Assembly: GCA_013388565.1 (NCBI GenBank)
Contig: JACAEZ010000135.1
Coordinates: forward strand, 1 to 11,504
Direction: 5' to 3'
Source: Campylobacterales bacterium
GTDB lineage: Bacteria > Campylobacterota > Campylobacteria > Campylobacterales > JACAEZ01
DNA: 11,504 nt
The notes beneath the pieces are model-generated. The model saw nothing but the letters and a program-made list of their open reading frames with translations. It was not told the DNA's origin and did no database searches. The number at the start of each line of letters is the position of its first letter. Position 1 is the first letter of the stretch. A program made the position numbers and the translations under genes. Positions 7,062 through 11,504 of this stretch are shown here, piece by piece.

Positions 7062-8648
7062 ATGAACCAGGCTTTACATGCCATCGGAATAGATACAATC
7101 AAATCAAAATTTATTATAAACTTGATTTTATCAGTGCTTTTTATGGTTTCTAGTGTTGTTATAGCATACTTTATCTCTGTTTATGATATTAAAACTATCA
7201 TAAGTGATGATTTGAATGCTGTGGCTGACTCTTTAGAAAAAGAGATAGAGTATATTGCATCTATAAAACCAGATGCTTATAAAGATGAAAATTTTAAAAA
7301 AAGTATATATAGCATTAAAATAGGGCAATCTGGGTATGTATATATGCTAAATGAAAAGGGTGATTTTGTTGTTCACCATAAAGAAGAGGGTAAAAATTTA
7401 ATATCTCATGATTATGTAAAACATATAGTAAGTGACAAAAAAGGTGGAATTTATGAGTATGTTTCTGCAACAACTGGACAAGATAAGATAACTGCATACA
7501 GATATATTGAAAGCTGGGGACTTTGGGTCGTTCCAGGGGTAAATAAGGCTGATTATTTTGAAAGTATAAGAAATAGCTTTTTAACATATTTTACTATTAT
7601 AGGTATTATCTTAACAGTTATTTTAACATTGATTAACTATATAACAGGAACAAGTGTACTGAAACCTGTTACAGAACTTCAAGATGTTGCAAAAGATTTA
7701 TCACAAGGAGATGGTGACTTAACAAAAAGACTTCCTACAGGTGTTAATGATGAAATAGGAGTTGCTAGTGGATTTTTTAATAAATTTATCACAAAAACAC
7801 AAAGTACAGTAAATGAAGCAAAAAGTTCGGCAAGTGTTGCTTTGAGTTCTAGTAAATCGTTGGAGGACTCTTCTAATATACTAAAAAAAGAGATACATGT
7901 TGAAAGAGAACATATAAAAAGTACAGTTGTATTAACAAATAATATAAATGATGTTTTAGCCTCTTCTGTAGAGATTGCAAAAGAGACAAAAGAGCATATA
8001 CAAGATACATTTGATGGATTAAATAATGTAGTTTTTGAGATACAAACTATTTCTCAACAAATAGAAGAAGCCGCTATATTGGAAACAGAACTTACTTCAA
8101 AACTTCACCATCTATCTAATGAAGCAAAATCTGTACATAATGTATTATCTATAATTTCTGATATAGCTGGTCAAACAAATCTATTGGCTTTAAATGCTGC
8201 CATTGAGGCAGCTCGTGCTGGAGAGCATGGAAGAGGCTTTGCTGTTGTTGCTGATGAAGTTAGAAAATTGGCTGAAAGAACACAAAAAAGTTTAGCAGAA
8301 ATTAGTGCTGTTATAAATACAATGGTTCAATCAATTTCAGACTCTTCTGACATGATGCAACGAAATGCAGAAAATATAGAAAACTTGACTCTAAAAAGTG
8401 AAGCAATTAAAGAGCAAACTACACTATTTATCCAAAAAATGAGTAATGGTGTAAAAGCAGCGGAGCAGAGTTTAAGAGATTCTGAAACAATATCTTCAAA
8501 TATTAAAAATATAGTTACAAAGTTGAATATAATTGATAACATATCTTCAAATAATCAAATTTCTATAGAAAAAATTGCAGAAATAGCAGATAATTTACTT
8601 CAATCTTCAAATGTATTACAACAACGATTACATGAATTTAAAAGTTAA
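7062..8648 (+). CDS. Methyl-accepting chemotaxis protein with periplasmic Cache domain
   Basis: A 528-aa transmembrane chemoreceptor that would signal through CheW/CheA to the flagellar motor. The order is a short cytosolic N-terminus, TM1 (about 17-40), a periplasmic single-Cache (sCache_2-like) sensor (about 41-170), TM2 (about 172-195), HAMP (about 196-248), and the helical signalling domain to the end. The sensor contains [20 protein letters not shown] and a C-terminal WGLWVVPGV strand. The invariant hairpin tip is at about 366-408, with [20 protein letters not shown] followed by [18 protein letters not shown]. There is no C-terminal CheR-tethering pentapeptide. I chose the ATG at 7062 because AAAGGA (7051-7056) precedes it correctly and a short charged N-terminus before TM1 is normal. 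An in-frame upstream TTG near 7020 lacks a ribosome binding site. The ligand is unknown, though sCache_2 receptors often sense small organic acids. It leads a + strand run ahead of galU, 15 nt downstream. Confidence 0.93.
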   Translation: MNQALHAIGIDTIKSKFIINLILSVLFMVSSVVIAYFISVYDIKTIISDDLNAVADSLEKEIEYIASIKPDAYKDENFKKSIYSIKIGQSGYVYMLNEKGDFVVHHKEEGKNLISHDYVKHIVSDKKGGIYEYVSATTGQDKITAYRYIESWGLWVVPGVNKADYFESIRNSFLTYFTIIGIILTVILTLINYITGTSVLKPVTELQDVAKDLSQGDGDLTKRLPTGVNDEIGVASGFFNKFITKTQSTVNEAKSSASVALSSSKSLEDSSNILKKEIHVEREHIKSTVVLTNNINDVLASSVEIAKETKEHIQDTFDGLNNVVFEIQTISQQIEEAAILETELTSKLHHLSNEAKSVHNVLSIISDIAGQTNLLALNAAIEAARAGEHGRGFAVVADEVRKLAERTQKSLAEISAVINTMVQSISDSSDMMQRNAENIENLTLKSEAIKEQTTLFIQKMSNGVKAAEQSLRDSETISSNIKNIVTKLNIIDNISSNNQISIEKIAEIADNLLQSSNVLQQRLHEFKS

Positions 8649-8663
8649 AAAAGGGGTGTTTTA

Positions 8664-9524
8664 ATGGTTAAAAAGTGTTTATTTCCAGCTGCAGGTTATG
8701 GTACAAGATTTTTACCTGCTACAAAGGCAATGCCTAAAGAGATGTTGCCAATTTTAAATAAACCACTAATTCAATATGGTGTTGAAGAGGCTTTGAGTGC
8801 TGGAATTGACAACATGGCAGTTGTTACAGGTAGGGGAAAACGAGCGATAGAGGATCATTTTGATATTAGTTATGAGCTTGAACACCAAATAAGAGGTACA
8901 GACAAAGAGAGATATTTAGCTGATATTAGAGATATTATAGATAATTGTACATTCTCTTACACTAGACAAATAGAGATGAAAGGTTTAGGTCATGCTATTT
9001 TAACTGGTGAACCGTTAATCGGCAATCAACCATTTGCTGTAATATTGGCTGATGATTTGTGTTATGAAGAGAAAGACCCAATTTTGTCTCAAATGGTTAG
9101 AATGTATGAGAAATATAGATGTTCTATTGTAGCTATTGAAGAGATAGATAAAAGCCAAACAAATAAATATGGAATAATCGCTGGTAAAGAGATAGAAGAA
9201 AATCTGTTTATGGTTACAAACATGGTAGAAAAACCAGACCCAAAAGATGCACCATCAAATTTAGCAATCATTGGTAGATATATATTAACTCCTGAAATAT
9301 TTGATATTTTAAGAAATACAAAACCTGGAAAAGGTGGCGAAATACAGATAACTGATGCACTTTTAACACAATCCAAAACATCTATGGTTTTAGCATATAA
9401 ATTTAAAGGTAGAAGATTTGATTGTGGAAGTATAGAAGGGTTTGTAGAGGCTACAAACTTTTTTTTCAATCTAGTACAATCTAAAAGTATCAAAAAAAAA
9501 GAGGAAAATTTAATACAAAATTAA
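8664..9524 (+). CDS. galU: UTP-glucose-1-phosphate uridylyltransferase
   Basis: GalU makes UDP-glucose from glucose-1-phosphate and UTP in the cytosol, feeding lipooligosaccharide, capsule, exopolysaccharide and other glycan synthesis. The 286-aa protein matches the bacterial GalU family end to end. The nucleotide-binding loop is PAAGYGTRFLPATKAMPKEM (8-27), the metal-binding aspartates are Asp130 and Asp131 in ILADDLCYE, and MVEKP is at 187-191. GKGGEIQITDALL lies at 222-234 and KGRRFDCGSIEGFVEA near the end. A strong AAGGGG ribosome binding site sits at 8651-8656, seven bases before the ATG, so the start is secure. The last 15 residues are Lys/Glu/Asn-rich and probably disordered. It lies 15 nt downstream of the chemoreceptor gene and 60 nt upstream of tonB. 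Chemoreceptor-galU adjacency has no obvious functional logic and may simply be shared transcription. Confidence 0.96.
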   Translation: MVKKCLFPAAGYGTRFLPATKAMPKEMLPILNKPLIQYGVEEALSAGIDNMAVVTGRGKRAIEDHFDISYELEHQIRGTDKERYLADIRDIIDNCTFSYTRQIEMKGLGHAILTGEPLIGNQPFAVILADDLCYEEKDPILSQMVRMYEKYRCSIVAIEEIDKSQTNKYGIIAGKEIEENLFMVTNMVEKPDPKDAPSNLAIIGRYILTPEIFDILRNTKPGKGGEIQITDALLTQSKTSMVLAYKFKGRRFDCGSIEGFVEATNFFFNLVQSKSIKKKEENLIQN

Positions 9525-9584
9525 CAAATAGATGATACGATTAGAAAAAATTTTGGATTTTGAATGCATGAAGGTGAAATAAAA

Positions 9585-10331
9585 ATGAAAAAAACTGCTA
9601 TATTAATATTTTTATTTGTAGCAGTTTTTCATGTTACTTTTTTTATATTTAAAATTAATTCTATTACAGAACAAAAAGAGATTGTCAAAACTACTGAACA
9701 AAAGATAAAAATGACACAAGTTGTTATACTACCTTCTATTGAACAAAAAGCTCCAAGTCCTAGTGAATTTAGAAAAGAGATTGTAAAAACTACTCATGAA
9801 ATAGAGCAAAAAATTAAGCCAATAATTGAGAAAAATCAAAAAATAGTAAAAAAAGAGGTAAAAAAAATTTCTAAGAAAGATGAAAGTTTTAAACAAATTG
9901 TAGAAAAAGAGTTTATTTCTGTAGAAAATAAAGAAGAGATTAAACATGCAAAAAGCGATATTTCTATCTCTAATGAACCTACTTCTAAAGAATTAGAAGA
10001 GTTAAAACAGAAAAATTTATTAGATGAACAGAAAAAACAAGAGATATTAAATCAATATCTAGCACAAATTACTGAATATATTCAAAAAAATAAAACATAT
10101 CCAAATACAGCCAGAAGATTAAAACAAACGGGTGTTGTTGAACTTCATTTTATAATAGAAAAAAATGGTGAAATTAAAAATTTAAGTGTAAAAAACTCTT
10201 CAAACTCCTCATATTTAGATTCAGCTTCTATAGATATGATAAAAAAGATAGGTTCATTTAATCCTATACCAAAAGAGTTAGAAAAAAATAGCATTGAAAT
10301 TGTTGTACCTATTGAGTATAAATTAATTTAA
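9585..10331 (+). CDS. tonB: TonB family protein
   Basis: TonB spans the periplasm and passes inner-membrane proton-motive energy from ExbBD to outer-membrane TonB-dependent receptors for iron chelates, cobalamin and similar ligands. The 248-aa protein has one N-terminal membrane anchor (about 4-23) that keeps a histidine (His16) where E. coli TonB has His20, although the preceding Ser of the usual SxxxH is Val. A long Lys/Glu-rich helical linker (about 25-160) follows. The C-terminal TonB domain (about 165-248) contains KTYPNTARRLKQTGVVELHF and ends VPIEYKLI. The linker has few prolines, unlike the Pro-Glu/Pro-Lys spacer of enterobacterial TonB. It contains an internal repeat, KEIVKTT at residues 31-37 and 64-70, each followed by EQKIK. 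I prefer the ATG at 9585, with AAGGTG at 9571-9576 as ribosome binding site, over upstream ATGs at 9564 and 9568. exbB and exbD follow directly. Confidence 0.9.
   Translation: MKKTAILIFLFVAVFHVTFFIFKINSITEQKEIVKTTEQKIKMTQVVILPSIEQKAPSPSEFRKEIVKTTHEIEQKIKPIIEKNQKIVKKEVKKISKKDESFKQIVEKEFISVENKEEIKHAKSDISISNEPTSKELEELKQKNLLDEQKKQEILNQYLAQITEYIQKNKTYPNTARRLKQTGVVELHFIIEKNGEIKNLSVKNSSNSSYLDSASIDMIKKIGSFNPIPKELEKNSIEIVVPIEYKLI
9674..9794 (+). repeat. Imperfect direct repeat within tonB
   Basis: A 22-bp unit at 9674-9695 recurs at 9773-9794 with one mismatch (C versus A). Both copies are in the same frame and encode KEIVKTT, so this is an in-frame internal duplication in the periplasmic linker. Such units can expand or contract without breaking the gene. 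Confidence 0.7.
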
Positions 10332-10343
10332 AAGGAAAAATGT

Positions 10344-10874
10344 ATGATTTTATTTGAATATTTTGAACAAGGTGGTTTTATTATGTATATTCTGCTTTTT
10401 TTAAATATTATAGGTTTCTCGATTTTATTGTATAAAACAATACTACTACTATTGTTGAAAAAAAATCATCAAAATTTAATAAACTCCATTCTTTATTCGC
10501 TATCTTCAAAAATTGATACAAAAGTTGATGAGCAGTTAATTATACAAGCTATTGAAAAAGAGCTTAGTTATCAACTTAAAAATTATGAAAGTGGGCTTGA
10601 TGTTGTAAAAATAATTGCTACTATTTCTCCACTATTAGGATTGTTGGGTACTGTTATTGGTGTTTTTATCTCTTTTGAATCAATAAGTAAACAAGGTTTA
10701 GGTGACCCATCTATATTTGCAGAAGGTATATCATTAGCATTAATTACAACAATAGGTGGGCTTGTTGTTGCAATACCTCATTATATAGGTTACAATTTTT
10801 TAATCTCTATGATAGATAATATCGAAGCTATTTTAGAAAAAAAGATAATCTTGCAAATATTGGAAAATAAATAG
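10344..10874 (+). CDS. exbB: ExbB/TolQ-type proton channel subunit
   Basis: ExbB oligomers surround ExbD and form the inner-membrane proton-driven motor that energises TonB. The 176-aa protein is a compact version of the family (E. coli ExbB is 244 aa). TM1 is at about 11-38, a short cytoplasmic region follows, then TM2 at about 92-113 with ISPLLGLLGTVIGVF and TM3 at about 128-152 with TTIGGLVVAIPHYIGYN. Thr103 and Thr136 match the pore threonines Thr148 and Thr181 of E. coli. The usual TM3 glutamate (Glu176 in E. coli) aligns with Leu131, while a Glu appears four residues earlier at 127. A ribosome binding site (AAAAGGA) precedes the ATG, 12 nt after tonB. The stop codon overlaps the exbD GTG by one base. 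Tight coupling to tonB and exbD argues for ExbB rather than TolQ or MotA. Confidence 0.92.
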   Translation: MILFEYFEQGGFIMYILLFLNIIGFSILLYKTILLLLLKKNHQNLINSILYSLSSKIDTKVDEQLIIQAIEKELSYQLKNYESGLDVVKIIATISPLLGLLGTVIGVFISFESISKQGLGDPSIFAEGISLALITTIGGLVVAIPHYIGYNFLISMIDNIEAILEKKIILQILENK

Positions 10875-11260
10875 TGAAACGAAGAGAACATATCTATCCA
10901 GATTTAACACCGTTAATTGATGTTGTATTTTTATTACTTATCTTTTTTTTAGTTTCATCTGTATTTAAAAAAGATGAATTAGCTTTAATGCTTGATTTAC
11001 CAGATGTTGGCTCTAAAAAGATAGAGATAGAAGAGAAAGATTTAACAATAGAATTAAATGATAAAGATGTGGCATTTAAAGGCAAAAAGATGTCATTTGT
11101 AGAATTTGAAACAGCTATCAAAGAATTTCAAGATACAAAAAAACAGCTTAATATTAGAATTGATAAAAATGTAAATTATGAAAGAGTTGCAAAACTACTG
11201 AATATACTGCAAACAAATGGATTTTATAATTTGGCATTGCCAATAGAGTTAGAAAAATAG
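10874..11260 (+). CDS. exbD: ExbD/TolR-type proton channel subunit
   Basis: ExbD is the stator-core partner of ExbB: one N-terminal membrane helix with a protonatable aspartate and a periplasmic domain that contacts TonB. The 128-aa protein starts with a short basic cytoplasmic segment (MKRREHIYPDL). Its single membrane helix follows (about 12-33, TPLIDVVFLLLIFFLVSSVF), with Asp16 aligned to the essential Asp25 of E. coli ExbD. The remaining roughly 95 residues are a charged periplasmic domain, including IEEKDLTIELNDKDVAFKG and LNIRIDKNVNYERVAKLLNIL, typical of the family. The start is a GTG whose G is the last base of the exbB stop (TAGTG), so translation is probably coupled; a weak GGA lies upstream. 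It is the last gene of the + strand block and is followed by the hairpin at 11275-11305. The family call is firm; the receptors it serves are not in this window. Confidence 0.93.
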   Translation: MKRREHIYPDLTPLIDVVFLLLIFFLVSSVFKKDELALMLDLPDVGSKKIEIEEKDLTIELNDKDVAFKGKKMSFVEFETAIKEFQDTKKQLNIRIDKNVNYERVAKLLNILQTNGFYNLALPIELEK

Positions 11261-11274
11261 ACTGTTCGACTTTT

Positions 11275-11305
11275 TTTAATAGAAGACATAAAGTCTTCTA
11301 TTAAA
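11275..11305. terminator. Perfect hairpin between exbD and the small - strand ORF
   Basis: The left arm 11275-11287 (TTTAATAGAAGAC) pairs perfectly with the right arm 11293-11305 around a five-base loop (ATAAA), a 13-bp stem. It begins 14 nt after exbD and ends exactly one base before the stop codon of the small proline-rich ORF on the - strand. No long T-run follows on either strand, so it is an imperfect intrinsic terminator. Its place between convergent genes still argues for that role. Confidence 0.55.
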
Positions 11306-11440
11306 TTAAGCCATATCTTCCCAACCTTTTGGTGGTGCAACTGGCGGTTCACCTGATGGCGGAGGCATATTCGGGTGGTCGTATGCACTAAAATGTGGAG
11401 CAGGAGGCATATAATACCAAAACCCAACTAAACAACCCAT
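11306..11440 (-). CDS. Small proline-rich protein, 44 aa, unknown function
   Basis: An ATG-to-TAA frame on the - strand encodes 44 residues, beginning MGCLVGFWYYMPPAPHF and ending PPVAPPKGWEDMA. The first ten residues are hydrophobic and aromatic with one cysteine. The rest holds eleven prolines in PP pairs or triplets, and the C-terminus is acidic. The codons used (CCG, CCA, CCT, GGT) make this stretch clearly more GC-rich than its surroundings, as expected if it is held by protein-level selection. It stops exactly at the edge of the hairpin 11275-11305, mirroring the arrangement of the coiled-coil gene at the other convergent junction. Against it: the ribosome binding site is weak and 44 aa is short. 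I recognise no family. It could be a small membrane-associated subunit or a linker-like peptide. It could also be the distal gene of an operon continuing past the right edge. Confidence 0.5.
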   Translation of the reverse strand: MGCLVGFWYYMPPAPHFSAYDHPNMPPPSGEPPVAPPKGWEDMA

Positions 11441-11466
11441 CTAACATTACCAACAATTAAACAAAA

Positions 11467-11504
11467 TTATGAAACAATAACAACAACAATAACAACTAAG
11501 AAGA
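11467..11504 (-). CDS. Possible 3' end of a hydrophobic protein running off the window
   Basis: In one - strand frame the last 38 bases read FLVVIVVVIVS followed by a TAA stop (11469-11467), 26 nt before the ATG of the proline-rich ORF. This could be the C-terminal membrane helix of a protein encoded beyond the window. The stretch is a low-complexity CAA/TAA-type repeat, so the reading could equally be chance. Confidence 0.2.
   Translation of the reverse strand, partial: FLVVIVVVIVS

Noticed and set aside
9089-9493. 134-aa open frame on the - strand, antisense to galU
   Set aside because: galU is unambiguous on the other strand with intact motifs; this frame has no supporting signals.
9525-9584. 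Fur box upstream of tonB
   Set aside because: GATGATACGATTAG has some resemblance to the GATAAT repeat pattern but too few matches to call.
9564-9584. Start of TonB at the ATG at 9564
   Set aside because: No suitable ribosome binding site before it; the AAGGTG at 9571-9576 fits the ATG at 9585, which also gives a typical Lys-Lys start before the membrane anchor.
11224-11427. 67-aa open frame on the - strand overlapping the end of exbD
   Set aside because: It crosses the terminator-like hairpin and the exbD 3' end, and conflicts with the better-supported proline-rich frame in the same region.

Overview
The window looks like ordinary chromosome from a low-GC, AT-rich member of the Campylobacterota (Epsilonproteobacteria), probably a free-living relative of Sulfurimonas, Arcobacter or Sulfurospirillum. 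The genus is a guess. The grounds are base composition, protein character (a short Dxr of 357 aa and a short NFACT protein of 441 aa), and a gene order, NFACT protein / small protein / cdsA / dxr, that as I recall resembles the Cj1349c-Cj1346c block of Campylobacter jejuni. I see no tRNA, rRNA, CRISPR array, insertion sequence or phage gene.

There are three transcription blocks. (1) Positions 1-2868, + strand: the 3' end of an NhaD-type Na+/H+ antiporter gene, then guaA (GMP synthase), then hemD (uroporphyrinogen-III synthase). The hemD reading frame is intact but has no ATG, GTG or TTG where homology says it should begin; the best-placed start is an ATA at 2245 behind a GGGAG ribosome binding site. 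(2) Positions 6970 down to 2895, - strand: a tightly packed operon of an NFACT/RqcH-type protein, a small acidic protein of unknown function, cdsA (CDP-diacylglycerol synthase), dxr (MEP isoprenoid pathway) and a coiled-coil protein of unknown function. Adjacent genes are separated by 2-9 nt or overlap by 4 nt. (3) Positions 7062-11260, + strand: a Cache-domain chemoreceptor, galU (UDP-glucose synthesis), then tonB-exbB-exbD, a complete energy-transducing complex for outer-membrane import.

Blocks 1 and 2 converge on a perfect AT-rich hairpin (2874-2901). Blocks 2 and 3 diverge from a short intergenic region (6971-7061) where -10 elements on the two strands overlap. At the right edge block 3 meets another perfect hairpin (11275-11305). 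Directly beyond it, on the - strand, is a small proline-rich reading frame (44 aa, 11306-11440) that automatic annotation could easily miss, and possibly the last codons of a hydrophobic protein running off the window.

Most of the window is housekeeping: nucleotide, haem, phospholipid and isoprenoid synthesis, ribosome quality control and envelope energetics. I do not see a convincing new multi-gene system. The items most worth a second look are the non-canonical hemD start, the proline-rich small ORF, a displaced glutamate in the third membrane helix of ExbB, and an Asp-Lys in place of the usual Asp-Arg in the NFACT protein.
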